In this document: positions 45,951 to 54,563 of the stretch, piece after piece
Layout of the letters: each line of letters starts with the position of its first letter
Numbering within the stretch: the stretch's first letter is position 1
Notes under the pieces: model-generated
Seen by the model: the letters and a program-made list of their open reading frames with translations, nothing else
What the model was told of the DNA's origin: nothing
Database searches by the model: none
DNA from: Gammaproteobacteria bacterium
GTDB taxonomy: Bacteria; Pseudomonadota; Gammaproteobacteria; Steroidobacterales; XN24
Reading direction: 5' to 3'
Length of the DNA stretch: 64,000 nucleotides
NCBI GenBank assembly: GCA_029287575.1
Contig: JARFQW010000032.1
Coordinates: 35,355 to 99,354, forward strand
Translations under genes and position numbers: made by a program

Positions 45951-47654
45951 TTGAACTGCAGACGGATCGCACAGGGAATCGTACCGGGCATAGCGGTCCT
46001 GACGTTGCTGATCTGCGCGGGCTGCGCGCAGATCCAGCGTACGGAACCGCCGGCGGATGTCCGTCAGATCCGGACCTTGTCGCCGCTGGAGGATGCGGGC
46101 GACCGCATCCGGCTTGCCGCCTATGCGCCCGTTCGCCTCGAAGCGGACCTGTCGGTGCTGGACCTCAGGCAGGTGGAGGTGCTGCGGCTGCTGATCGAGG
46201 CCGCCCAGGTCATGGACGAACTGTTCTGGCTGCAGGCCTACGGGCCTTCGGCGCCGTTTCTCGCCGGCATTGCCGACGAGGATGCCCGGGCCTTCGCGAA
46301 GATCAACTACGGGCCCTGGGACCGGCTGAACGCCGATAAGCCGTTCCTGCCCGGGTATTCGGAGAAACCCCCGGGGGCCCGCTTTTATCCGGAGGACATG
46401 ACCCGGGAGGAGTTCGAGGCGGCCAGCATCGAGGACAAGTACGGCCTTTATACGCTGGTACGTCGCGACGACGCCGGCGCCCTGGTCACCCTGCCTTACC
46501 ACGTGGCCTATACGGAACATCTGGGCCGCGCCGCCCGGCTTCTTGCGCGGGCGGCCGAACGGACGGAAAACGAGGCCTTCCGGCGCTACCTGACACTCCG
46601 GGCCCGGGCGCTCATCACCGATGACTATCAGCCCAGCGACCTGGCCTGGATGGACATGAAGGACAACACCCTTGAGCTGGTTATCGGCGCTATAGAGACC
46701 TATGAGGACCAGTTGTTCGGCTACCGGGCCGCCTATGAGGCCTATGTCCTTCTCAAGGACCATGCCTGGAGCCAGCGGCTGGCTCGTTATGCGAGTTTTC
46801 TGCCCGCGTTGCAGAACGGCCTGCCCGTCTCGCCGCTTTATCGCAGTGAAACTCCGGGGACTGACTCGGATCTCAATGCCTATGACGTGCTCTACTACGC
46901 CGGACACTCGAACGCCGGTTCCAAGACCATCGCCATCAACCTGCCCAATGACGAGCAGGTGCAGCTGAGGAAAGGCACGCGCCGGCTGCAGCTGAAAAAT
47001 GCGATGCGGGCCAAGTTCGACCGCATCATGGCGCCCATTGCCGATGAGCTGATCGTGGAAGATCAGCGTGAGCACGTGACCTTCGATGCGTTTTTTGCCA
47101 ACACGATGTTCCACGAAGTCGCCCACGGCCTGGGCATCAAGAACACGGTCAACGGCCGCGGTACCGTGCGCGCGGCTCTGAAGGAGTACGCGTCCAGCAT
47201 GGAGGAGGGTAAGGCGGACGTGCTGGGCCTGTACATGATCACCTGGCTCAGCGACCACGACGAGCTCGAGGGTGCCGACCTGATGGACTACTACGTGACG
47301 TTCCTGGCCGGGATCTTCCGTTCCGTGCGTTTCGGGGCCACCAGCGCGCACGGGCGCGCCAACATGGTGCGATTCAACTACTTCAAGTCCTGGGACGCCT
47401 TCACCCGCGATGCCGCCACGGGCCGCTACCGGGTGGACGGCCAGCGCATGCGTGAAGCGATCGCTGCCCTGTCGGCGCAGATTCTGGTGCTCCAGGGCGA
47501 CGGTGACTATGAGGGGACGGCGGAGTTCGTTGAGTCCATGGGCGTGGTATCCCCCGCCCTCGAGGAGGACCTGCGCCGCCTGTCCACCCGGGGGATTCCA
47601 GTGGATGTGACGTTCGAACAGGGCCCGGAAGTACTGGGTCTTGAGCCGCAGTGA
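45951..47654 (+). CDS. Zinc metallopeptidase-like lipoprotein
   Basis: A 567-residue lipoprotein (lipobox ICAGC near residue 20). The zinc site is HEVAH in MFHEVAHGLG near residue 387, with the third ligand Glu in SSMEEGKADVLGLY, as in the DPP III-like group of zinc hydrolases. Other conserved parts: NYGPWDRLN, GARFYPEDMTREEFE, LIVEDQREHVTFDAFFANT and GRANMVRFNYF. The start is the TTG at 45951: a perfect GGAGGTG lies six bases before it, whereas the ATG at 45936 overlaps that ribosome site. Predicted periplasmic or outer-membrane-anchored peptidase of unknown substrate. Confidence 0.82.
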   Translation: MNCRRIAQGIVPGIAVLTLLICAGCAQIQRTEPPADVRQIRTLSPLEDAGDRIRLAAYAPVRLEADLSVLDLRQVEVLRLLIEAAQVMDELFWLQAYGPSAPFLAGIADEDARAFAKINYGPWDRLNADKPFLPGYSEKPPGARFYPEDMTREEFEAASIEDKYGLYTLVRRDDAGALVTLPYHVAYTEHLGRAARLLARAAERTENEAFRRYLTLRARALITDDYQPSDLAWMDMKDNTLELVIGAIETYEDQLFGYRAAYEAYVLLKDHAWSQRLARYASFLPALQNGLPVSPLYRSETPGTDSDLNAYDVLYYAGHSNAGSKTIAINLPNDEQVQLRKGTRRLQLKNAMRAKFDRIMAPIADELIVEDQREHVTFDAFFANTMFHEVAHGLGIKNTVNGRGTVRAALKEYASSMEEGKADVLGLYMITWLSDHDELEGADLMDYYVTFLAGIFRSVRFGATSAHGRANMVRFNYFKSWDAFTRDAATGRYRVDGQRMREAIAALSAQILVLQGDGDYEGTAEFVESMGVVSPALEEDLRRLSTRGIPVDVTFEQGPEVLGLEPQ

Positions 47655-47685
47655 GAGCCGGTACGCGGATTCGGCGGGCGTGCCC

Positions 47686-48384
47686 ATGACGGTGACGCTG
47701 GGTGACTGGCTGGATGCCGGGCCGTACACGCTGGCCCTGTCCGCGGGGTTCTTCGGGTTCTTCGCTCATGCCGGTGTGCTGGCGGCGCTCGAAGAAGCCG
47801 GCCTGCCGCCGGCGGCCGTGTCCGGTGCCAGTGCGGGAGCGCTGACCGGCGGTCTCTGGGCTGCGGGGCTGCCGGCGGCCCGCTTGTCCGAGCTGTATGC
47901 GGGTCTGTCCAAGGCTGATTTCTGGGATCCCGCTCCCGGGCTCGGTCTGCTCAGGGGGCGGCGATTCAGGCAGCTCGTCGCCGGCGTGGCGGGGAACCGG
48001 ACCGTCGAAGACTGCGGTGTTCCGCTGCGCATATCCGTATTCGACGGTGTAGCAGCGAGGACCCGGACCGCCGCCGGCTGGCAGCTGGCGGATGCGATCT
48101 ATGCCTCGTGTGCGGTGCCGTTGTTGTTCCAGCCCCTGCGCCGCGGTCTGAGGCTTTTCTGGGACGGTGGTATCCGTGATCGGAACGCGCTCCACGGCGT
48201 CGAGGGCCGGGTGCTGGCTCACGCGCTGCCCGGCGGGAGCTCGCCCCGGCATATCCCGGTGCTTCGCATTCCCGGGCTGCCGCGTCTGAGCCCCGACGCA
48301 CTGGGTGACGGCCCAAAGGCCGCGAGCGTGGCGAAAAAGGCGACCCTGGCAGCGCTGGACCGGTCCGTGGAGGGTCCGGCTTGA
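47686..48384 (+). CDS. Patatin-like phospholipase
   Basis: A 232-residue patatin-family hydrolase. The oxyanion loop reads LSAGFFGFFAHAG (a glycine-poor variant of the usual GGGxxG), the nucleophile is Ser49 in GASAG, and the catalytic Asp160 is in FWDGG, forming the Ser-Asp dyad of these phospholipases. A segment between residues 105 and 150 (CGVPLRISVFD...DAIYASCAVPLLFQP) is typical. ATG 47686 begins the domain; GTG 47680 is an alternative. Its stop overlaps the next gene by 4 bp. Confidence 0.85.
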   Translation: MTVTLGDWLDAGPYTLALSAGFFGFFAHAGVLAALEEAGLPPAAVSGASAGALTGGLWAAGLPAARLSELYAGLSKADFWDPAPGLGLLRGRRFRQLVAGVAGNRTVEDCGVPLRISVFDGVAARTRTAAGWQLADAIYASCAVPLLFQPLRRGLRLFWDGGIRDRNALHGVEGRVLAHALPGGSSPRHIPVLRIPGLPRLSPDALGDGPKAASVAKKATLAALDRSVEGPA

Positions 48385-49097
48385 CCGGCTTCGCCCGGGG
48401 GTTCAGGTATGCGTTCGCGGGCCTGGGCATGCTGCGCAGACCCGGACTGAAACGCTTCGTGGTGATCCCGCTGCTCGTCAATACGCTGGTGTTCGGCTCC
48501 GCAGGATTTCTCGCCCTCGACCAGCTCAGTCGCTTCACCGGCTGGGCGGCGGCGCGGCTGCCCGACTGGCTGGACTGGCTGACCTGGCTCATCTGGCCGC
48601 TGGCTATCCTGGCGTTCCTGGTGGCGGTGTGGGTACTGTTCACCGTGGTGGCCAACATCCTGGCTTCGCCGTTCAACGGGCTGCTCTCCGAACGGGTCGC
48701 CCGGCTGGAAGGGCACGTCACGGACGCACCGCCGACGTCCCTGGTCCAGGATCTCGTGGCCGCCCCGTTGAACGAGGTCCGCAAGCTCGCCAGCTTTGCG
48801 CTTTTGGCGATTCCCCTGCTGCTCGTATCCGTGATTCCCGTCGTCAATGCCGCCGCATCATTTCTCTGGCTGATTTTCGGCGCCTGGGTGCTGGCGGTGG
48901 AATACATGGACTACCCGCTGGGAAACCAGGGTATGGCGTTTCGCGCCCAGCGTGCGCTCCTGCGCGAGCGGCGCGGCCTGGCCCTGGGCTTCGGCGCCGG
49001 CGTACTGCTCATGACCACGGTGCCGGTGCTCAACTTCGCGGCCATGCCGGCGGCGGTTTCCGGCGCCACCTTGCTCTGGTTACGCGAGTTCGCTTGA
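48381..49097 (+). CDS. cysZ: CysZ/EI24 domain membrane protein
   Basis: A 238-residue membrane protein matching the CysZ family, which imports sulfate for cysteine synthesis in enterics. It has GFRYAFAGLGMLRRPGLKRFVVIPLLVN, then hydrophobic helices, ANILASPFNGLLSERVARL, and AVEYMDYPLGNQGMAF with the conserved YMDYP motif. It begins with a TTG at 48381 overlapping the patatin stop (TTGA) and is thus translationally coupled to it. Sulfate transport is the usual inference for this family; not shown by context here. Confidence 0.82.
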   Translation: MTGFARGFRYAFAGLGMLRRPGLKRFVVIPLLVNTLVFGSAGFLALDQLSRFTGWAAARLPDWLDWLTWLIWPLAILAFLVAVWVLFTVVANILASPFNGLLSERVARLEGHVTDAPPTSLVQDLVAAPLNEVRKLASFALLAIPLLLVSVIPVVNAAASFLWLIFGAWVLAVEYMDYPLGNQGMAFRAQRALLRERRGLALGFGAGVLLMTTVPVLNFAAMPAAVSGATLLWLREFA

Positions 49098-49178
49098 TAG
49101 AATACAGGTCCTCTTCGTCCTGCCGGGATCAGCGCACCCGGCGGACGCGGGCAGGGACCGGAAACGGAAGCAACGGCC

Positions 49179-49781
49179 ATGCTGAGAATCGAGAACAAGG
49201 TGATCCACGTGGTGGATCATGCTCTGGACCCGGAGCTGATCCGGGAGCTGTTCGAATGGGCGACGGGTTCGTCGACCTGCGGATGGCGCCACGGTGACGT
49301 GGCGGATGCGAAGTACAGCCTCAATCCCTTCTGGGGCGCGACCATACTCTGCGAGCCCCGGCACGAGTCCGACGATCCGTCGAAGATCGAAGACGCTCAT
49401 CCCCTGGCGCAGCGCTTGTGGGCACGGCTCGAACAGGGCCTCAAGCCGTTTTCCTTCGAGATACGGGACGTGTTTCTCAATGGTCAGACCTTCGGCATGG
49501 AGAACGCCCTGCATACCGACAATCCGTCGGACGAGGAGGGCTGGTACACGGTGCTGGTCTACCTGAACCCGAAGTGGCACATCGACTACGGCGGGGAGAC
49601 GCTGTTCTACAACCGGGCGCGCACGGATGTGACTTTTGCGGTCGTCCCGAAGCCCGGTCGCATAGTATTCTTCGACGCGCGCCACCAGCATTGGGCGCGG
49701 CCGCCGACCCGCAACACCCAGGATCTGCGGTTGACCATGGCGTTTCACCTGACCCGGTTGCCGGACAGCCCGATTCCGTGA
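49179..49781 (+). CDS. 2-oxoglutarate/Fe(II)-dependent oxygenase
   Basis: A 200-residue dioxygenase-fold protein. The iron-binding facial triad can be read as the HTD motif (ALHTDNPS, about residues 112-114) and a distal His in RHQHWARPP near residue 172, with the 2-oxoglutarate-binding Arg in QDLRLTMAF. The Phe-rich GGETLFYNRA and RIVFFDARH strands complete the barrel, as in prolyl-hydroxylase-type enzymes. Substrate unknown. It stands 81 bp after cysZ, with its own ribosome site, and starts a group of two similar oxygenases around an L,D-transpeptidase. Confidence 0.82.
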   Translation: MLRIENKVIHVVDHALDPELIRELFEWATGSSTCGWRHGDVADAKYSLNPFWGATILCEPRHESDDPSKIEDAHPLAQRLWARLEQGLKPFSFEIRDVFLNGQTFGMENALHTDNPSDEEGWYTVLVYLNPKWHIDYGGETLFYNRARTDVTFAVVPKPGRIVFFDARHQHWARPPTRNTQDLRLTMAFHLTRLPDSPIP

Positions 49782-49948
49782 ACCCGGTCCGATGACAGAG
49801 AGCCGAAAAAACTGAAGATGATGGAATTCATGGACAGAATATTCCTCCCCTCTCCGGCGACGGCCGGGCTGTTTGTCCCGACCTGCATGGCTGGGCATCG
49901 TTCCATTCCGGCCGGAACAGCGGCCCTCGGCGCAGACGGGTCGACCCG

Positions 49949-50437
49949 ATGAAGGCCGTAATCGGACTCATCCTGTTCGCGCTGTGTAGCGGCGTCTGGG
50001 CCACGGAGATGCAGCCGGTGGACCGGGTCCTGGTGAAGAAGGGCGAGCGGATGCTCTACCTGATGGCCGAGGACGAGGTGCTCCGCGAGTACCCGATCAG
50101 CCTGGGCGGTAACCCGGTTGGTCACAAGGAGCGCGAAGGCGACCTGAGAACGCCGGAAGGCACCTATCTGCTCGACTGGCGCAACGCCAACAGCGATTTC
50201 TACATGTCGATCCACATCTCCTATCCCGGTCCCGAGGACTGGGCCCGGGCCCGCCGCAACGGGCGTGATCCCGGCGGCATGATCATGATTCACGGCTTGC
50301 CCAACTATGCGGACCGGCCGGTCCGCGAGTACCTCAGAACGGACTGGACGGATGGCTGCATCGCCGTGAGCAACGCGGCGATGATCGATATCTGGCTGTC
50401 GGTTTCCGACAACACGCCGATCACGATTCTGCCGTAG
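49949..50437 (+). CDS. L,D-transpeptidase (YkuD domain)
   Basis: A 162-residue exported enzyme: signal peptide (VIGLILFALCSGVWA), then VDRVLVKKGERMLYLM...ISLGGNPVGHKEREGDLRTPEGTYLL, and the catalytic motif IHG...TDWTDGCIAVSN with Cys near residue 144, the YkuD signature. It makes or modifies 3-3 crosslinks in peptidoglycan or attaches lipoproteins. No LysM domain is present. It lies within a short run with oxygenase genes on either side. Confidence 0.9.
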   Translation: MKAVIGLILFALCSGVWATEMQPVDRVLVKKGERMLYLMAEDEVLREYPISLGGNPVGHKEREGDLRTPEGTYLLDWRNANSDFYMSIHISYPGPEDWARARRNGRDPGGMIMIHGLPNYADRPVREYLRTDWTDGCIAVSNAAMIDIWLSVSDNTPITILP

Positions 50438-50439
50438 CC

Positions 50440-51111
50440 GTGAAGGTCGAATCGTTTTTCGCGGTGCCGATTGCGCGGCATGTCCTGGAGGGCGCGGACA
50501 GTCTATGCCCGGAGCTCGAGGCCCTGTTCCTGGCGCGGGAGGCCGAGGGAGACACATGGCGCCACCAGAAGTTCATCGACACGATGCACGGCGCCCTGTT
50601 CGAGAGCCGATTCGACCTGTTCAACTGGCCCGATCCGCCGGTGCGCCGTCTCGCCGCCGCCTGTCACGAGGCGGTCGCCGGGCTCGTCCAGCGACTCAAT
50701 GGCTACACCGACGAGGGGATGAGCCGGCTCCGATTCGACTATCACTCCTGGTTTCATATAACCCGGCAGCACGGTTTTCAGGGCCAGCACAATCATCCGA
50801 ACGCCTCTTGGTCCGGGATTTTCTGCGTGCACCCGGGGGAGACGGTGCCCGGCCGGCCGGATAGCGGACTGGTCCGGTTCCATGACCCGCGGGGCCATGT
50901 GGACATGTACTCCGACCCGGGCAACCGGGAACTCAAGGCGCCACACAACACCGGCACCTGCGACATTCGGCACGAGAGGGGCCAACTGGTCATGTTCCCT
51001 TCCTATCTTCGCCACGAGATCTACCCCTATCAGGGCCGCAAGCCCAGAATCGTGGTGGCCTTCAACTGCTGGATCAGCCGGGTCGGCGGACGCGTTGTCG
51101 GACATGGCTGA
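50440..51111 (+). CDS. Putative 2OG-Fe(II) oxygenase (TIGR02466 type)
   Basis: A 223-residue protein with the signature of the TIGR02466 putative 2-oxoglutarate oxygenase family: QGQHNHPNASWSGIFCV, with the iron-binding His and a conserved Ser, RFHDPRGHVDMYSDP, and the C-terminal GQLVMFPSYLRHEIYPYQG...RIVVAFN, with the second His and the Arg that holds 2-oxoglutarate. Reaction and substrate are unknown. It starts with GTG 50440, only 2 bp after the L,D-transpeptidase stop, and overlaps the amidase by 8 bp. Confidence 0.85.
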   Translation: MKVESFFAVPIARHVLEGADSLCPELEALFLAREAEGDTWRHQKFIDTMHGALFESRFDLFNWPDPPVRRLAAACHEAVAGLVQRLNGYTDEGMSRLRFDYHSWFHITRQHGFQGQHNHPNASWSGIFCVHPGETVPGRPDSGLVRFHDPRGHVDMYSDPGNRELKAPHNTGTCDIRHERGQLVMFPSYLRHEIYPYQGRKPRIVVAFNCWISRVGGRVVGHG

Positions 51112-52537
51112 TCCGCGGTCGCTGCCCGATGCGACCGAGTATCTTCGACGCATGCGCGCCGGCGAGCAGTCGGCGGAGGCGGTGCTCGAGGAGCATCTCA
51201 GCCGGCTGGCGCGTTTCCAGCCGGATCTGAACGGGGCCACCCATGTGCTGGCCGAGCAGGCACGGGCCGAGGCCCGCTCGCCCCGACCGGGGCCCTTGTC
51301 CGGCTTGCCGGTCAGCATCAAGGAGACCTTCGGTATCGCGGGAGCCTCGATCACGGCGGGTTCCCGGGTGCGTCCGCCGGACTACTGCGAGTCCGATGCC
51401 GAAGCTGTTCAGCGGCTCCGCGACGCCGGCGCGATCGTGATTGCGAGGAGCAATGTACCGGAGTTCGTCATGGCCGGAGAGACGGACAACCCGGTGTACG
51501 GCCGTTCCAGCAATCCGCTGAACCCGGACCATACCTGCGGCGGTTCGTCCGGCGGGGAAGGCGTGCTCGTGGCGACCGGCTCGTCTGCCCTGGGTCTGGG
51601 CAGCGACATACTGGGCTCGATTCGTATTCCCGCCGCGTTCTGCGGTGTCGTGGGATTTAAACCCGCGTCCGCGGCCGTCAGCAAGGCGGGCAGCTGGCCC
51701 TCCGGGGACGACGATCTGTTCGTGGACAGCTGGCTGGCCGCCGGCCCTCTGGCGCGCAGCGTCCGCGACGTGCGGCTGGCCTATGGGGTTCTGGCCGGCC
51801 GCGATCCTGATCCCGGTGCGGCGCCCGTTCGCGCCCTGACCGGTTCCGGCTTCGCATGGCGGGCCGAACACCCGTCCATCGCTGCCGCCGTCGCGGGGGC
51901 CCGGGCCGCCCTGGCCGCGGGCGGCGTGGAGGGAGACCCGCGCGAGCTGCCGGACGTGCGGGTGCTGTTCAAGGCCATGACCCGGATTCTTGCTCACGAA
52001 CTGGTTCCCCATCTCAAGGTGCAGCTCACCGATGCCGAGGGGCGGCGATTCAGCGTCGCCGCGGAGCTGGCCCGGCGGATGACCGGCCGGGGCCGGATCT
52101 ATCCGGGCCTGCTTCAGCTGCTCGCCCTGGGTCCGGTGCTGCGGACCCTGTTTCCGGGCGGGGTCAACCGAGCTCGTGAGACGATCCTCGGGGCGCGCAC
52201 GCGCATCCGTGCCGCGTTGGGCTCCGACGCTGTCCTGGTGGCGCCGACCGTCGGCATGCTGGCGCCCAGGCACGGCGCCATGAACCGCCAGACCCTCAAA
52301 CCCGGAGTGAACTACCGCATGACCGCGCTGACCTTCTGCAACATCATGGACCTGCCCGCAATCAGCGTGCCGGCGTGGCGGTTCAGAGATTCCGGTACCG
52401 GCCTGGTACCGGGCGTGATGCTGGCCGCCGCCCCCGGTGCCGAAGACACCCTGTTCCGCGCCGCCGAGATCGTGGAGGCCTCAATCGGTCCCGCGCCGGC
52501 CCATCCCGGGGCCGGGATAGCGGAGCCGGCCCCATGA
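51104..52537 (+). CDS. Amidase signature family amidase
   Basis: A 477-residue amidase with the Ser-Ser-Lys triad: Lys73 (PVSIKET), cis-Ser148 (TCGGSSGGE) and nucleophile Ser172 (ILGSIRIPA). These enzymes hydrolyse an amide, or act as the GatA-type transfer subunit; the lack of Gat partners here and the length suggest a free amidase such as fatty-acid or aliphatic amide hydrolase. ATG 51104 overlaps the upstream oxygenase by 8 bp and the stop overlaps ppnN by 4 bp, so four consecutive genes are coupled. Confidence 0.88.
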   Translation: MADPRSLPDATEYLRRMRAGEQSAEAVLEEHLSRLARFQPDLNGATHVLAEQARAEARSPRPGPLSGLPVSIKETFGIAGASITAGSRVRPPDYCESDAEAVQRLRDAGAIVIARSNVPEFVMAGETDNPVYGRSSNPLNPDHTCGGSSGGEGVLVATGSSALGLGSDILGSIRIPAAFCGVVGFKPASAAVSKAGSWPSGDDDLFVDSWLAAGPLARSVRDVRLAYGVLAGRDPDPGAAPVRALTGSGFAWRAEHPSIAAAVAGARAALAAGGVEGDPRELPDVRVLFKAMTRILAHELVPHLKVQLTDAEGRRFSVAAELARRMTGRGRIYPGLLQLLALGPVLRTLFPGGVNRARETILGARTRIRAALGSDAVLVAPTVGMLAPRHGAMNRQTLKPGVNYRMTALTFCNIMDLPAISVPAWRFRDSGTGLVPGVMLAAAPGAEDTLFRAAEIVEASIGPAPAHPGAGIAEPAP

Positions 52538-53916
52538 GCGGGGAGACGATGCCGGAGAAAATCGGCTGGGAAGTCAGTGTCGCCCCGGTCGGCAGCATGG
52601 CCATGCTGTCGCGACTGGAAGTGGTCAAGCTGCGTGACGCGGGACACGGAGGGCTGCATGAGCTGTTTCGCCGCTGCGCGCTGGCGGTTCTTAACAGCGG
52701 CGCCCACAGTGACGATGCCCGGGCGCTCTACGAGCAGTTCAGCGACTTCCGCATCGAAATCGACCAGGAAGAGCGCGGCATCATCCTGCGCATGCTGCAC
52801 GCGCCGGCGCTGGCCTTTGTCGACGGCGAACTGATCCGGGGTATCCGCGAGCATCTTTTCGCGGTTCTTCGGGACATCGTCTACGTCAGCGAAGAGATCG
52901 AGGGCCGGGTGGACGTGGCTTCGTCGGCGAGCATTACCGACGCGGTATTCCAGATCCTGCGCAACGCCAATGCCCTGCATCCCGGAGAGGATCCCGACGT
53001 CGTTGTCTGCTGGGGCGGGCATTCGATTTCCCGCGCGGAGTACGACTATACGAAGTCGGTCGGCTACGAGGCGGGTTTGCGCGGCCTGCAGATCTGCACC
53101 GGATGCGGACCCGGAGCCATGAAGGGGCCGATGAAAGGCGCCGCGGTGGCTCACGCCAAGCAGCGGATTCCGGCGGGTCGATACCTGGGTTTTACCGAAC
53201 CCGGCATCATCGCCGCGGAGCCGCCCAACCCGATCGTCAACGAACTGGTCATCATGCCCGACATAGAGAAACGCCTCGAAGCGTTTGTCCGGGCCGGCGA
53301 CGGTATCGTCGTGTTTCCCGGCGGCGTGGGCACCGCCGAGGAGATCCTCTACCTGCTGGGCCTGCTTCTGGAGCCCGCCAATGCCTCTCAGCCATTTCCG
53401 GTCGTTTTCACAGGCCCGGCATCCGCCGGAGACTATTTCCGGCAGATTGACGCGTTCATCCGCGCCACGCTGGGAGACGCCGCCGCGGCCCGCTACCAGA
53501 TCATTCTGGACGACCCCGCAGAGGTGGCGCGGGTCATGCGCGCCGGTCTCGACGAGGTCAAGCACCATCGCAGGACCACCGGTGATGCGTATTTCTTCAA
53601 CTGGACTCTGACCGTGCCTCATGAATTCCAGATGCCGTTTGAGCCGACCCATGAAAGCATGGCGGCCCTCGATCTGGGCAGGGACCAGCCGGCACACGAA
53701 CTCGCGGCCAATCTTCGCCGGGCGTTTTCCGGCATCGTCGCCGGCAACGTCAAGGACCAGGGCCGGCGGGCCATCGAGCGGGAGGGCCCGTTCGAGATGC
53801 GCGGCGACCCGGTCGTGATGAAGCTGATGGACGAACTCCTGAAATCTTTTGTTGCACAGCACCGTATGCGGCTGCCCGGGGTGGAATATTCGCCGTGCTA
53901 TCGGCTTGTGGCATAA
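52534..53916 (+). CDS. ppnN: Pyrimidine/purine nucleotide 5'-monophosphate nucleosidase PpnN
   Basis: A 460-residue LOG-family enzyme, like E. coli PpnN (454 aa), which splits nucleoside monophosphates into base and ribose 5-phosphate and is regulated by (p)ppGpp. The LOG motifs are plain: GCGPGAMKGPMKGA near residue 190 and PGGVGTAEEILYLLG near residue 265. Extra N- and C-terminal domains flank the core, as in PpnN. It overlaps the amidase (ATGA). Confidence 0.93.
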   Translation: MSGETMPEKIGWEVSVAPVGSMAMLSRLEVVKLRDAGHGGLHELFRRCALAVLNSGAHSDDARALYEQFSDFRIEIDQEERGIILRMLHAPALAFVDGELIRGIREHLFAVLRDIVYVSEEIEGRVDVASSASITDAVFQILRNANALHPGEDPDVVVCWGGHSISRAEYDYTKSVGYEAGLRGLQICTGCGPGAMKGPMKGAAVAHAKQRIPAGRYLGFTEPGIIAAEPPNPIVNELVIMPDIEKRLEAFVRAGDGIVVFPGGVGTAEEILYLLGLLLEPANASQPFPVVFTGPASAGDYFRQIDAFIRATLGDAAAARYQIILDDPAEVARVMRAGLDEVKHHRRTTGDAYFFNWTLTVPHEFQMPFEPTHESMAALDLGRDQPAHELAANLRRAFSGIVAGNVKDQGRRAIEREGPFEMRGDPVVMKLMDELLKSFVAQHRMRLPGVEYSPCYRLVA

Positions 53917-54046
53917 CCCCGGCAACTTCGTCACATTCCCGTCATTCCTGTCTTTACCGGTCAGTCGACTGTGACTCCTGTCACGGCGGTTACGGCCTGT
54001 CGCGCCGTATCTTGCGGAAAGCCAAGGACAGGGATACGCCAAGAAT

Positions 54047-54256
54047 ATGAGTGCCACGGACGAGAAAAAAACCGATATGCGCCGGCGGCTGCCCCTGCCC
54101 CGGAGGCCCGCCGTCGAGGACCTGGCGGAACGACGCCGGCGAATTTCGTGGCTGAGGACACCGGAGCCGGAGGTCGTCGACGACCCGCTGCACAGCCTCC
54201 GGATGTACAAGGCCTGGGCCGCAAGGGTTCGGGCAACCTGGGATCAGGAGTCCTGA
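54047..54256 (+). CDS. Small basic protein of unknown function
   Basis: 69 residues, highly charged, with KKTDMRRRLPLPRRP, a WLRTPEPEVVDDPL segment and a SLRMYKAWAARVRATW ending. No signal peptide or membrane helix. I do not recognise it. It has an acceptable start and lies between ppnN and another small gene of similar size, so it may be part of their transcript. Coding status is likely but not certain. Confidence 0.4.
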   Translation: MSATDEKKTDMRRRLPLPRRPAVEDLAERRRRISWLRTPEPEVVDDPLHSLRMYKAWAARVRATWDQES

Positions 54257-54302
54257 CGGACACCGGATTTCCTTCTACCTATTTTTCAGGAGATCGACGG
54301 GC

Positions 54303-54503
54303 ATGAATGAGTCGCCTGACCCGGTGGACTCCGGGAGCGACGTGGCTCGGGGTGACACCCTCGAGCGGTGGCAGCTGGAACAGTGGAACTGGATCGCGCA
54401 GGCCCGCACGGCCGCTGCCCGTTCCCTCGAACTGATCGCGCTGGACGGACCCCGGGCTTTGCAGGGGGCGTCCCGGGCAGACGAGGCCGCTCCGGTCGAT
54501 TAG
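54303..54503 (+). CDS. Small acidic protein of unknown function
   Basis: 66 residues; acidic N-terminus (ESPDPVDSGSDVARGD), a tryptophan-containing helix (LERWQLEQWNWIAQARTAAARSLELIAL) and an acidic tail. A good AGGAGAT ribosome site lies 11 nt before the ATG. No known family recognised. It follows another small gene by 46 bp. Confidence 0.45.
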   Translation: MNESPDPVDSGSDVARGDTLERWQLEQWNWIAQARTAAARSLELIALDGPRALQGASRADEAAPVD

Positions 54504-54563
54504 CTCGGGGCCGGGTGTCGGTCGATATAATGCCGACCCTGTCGTGCGGGATGGGGTTCGTCC

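Noticed and set aside
49818..49952. A 44-codon frame ending inside the L,D-transpeptidase start (ATGA overlap)
   Set aside because: The overlap is suggestive, but there is no good ribosome site, signal peptide or recognisable pattern, so it was not listed as a gene.
53917..54046. A structured leader or riboswitch before the small gene at 54047
   Set aside because: GC-rich short inverted segments are present but no known riboswitch pattern or terminator could be traced.
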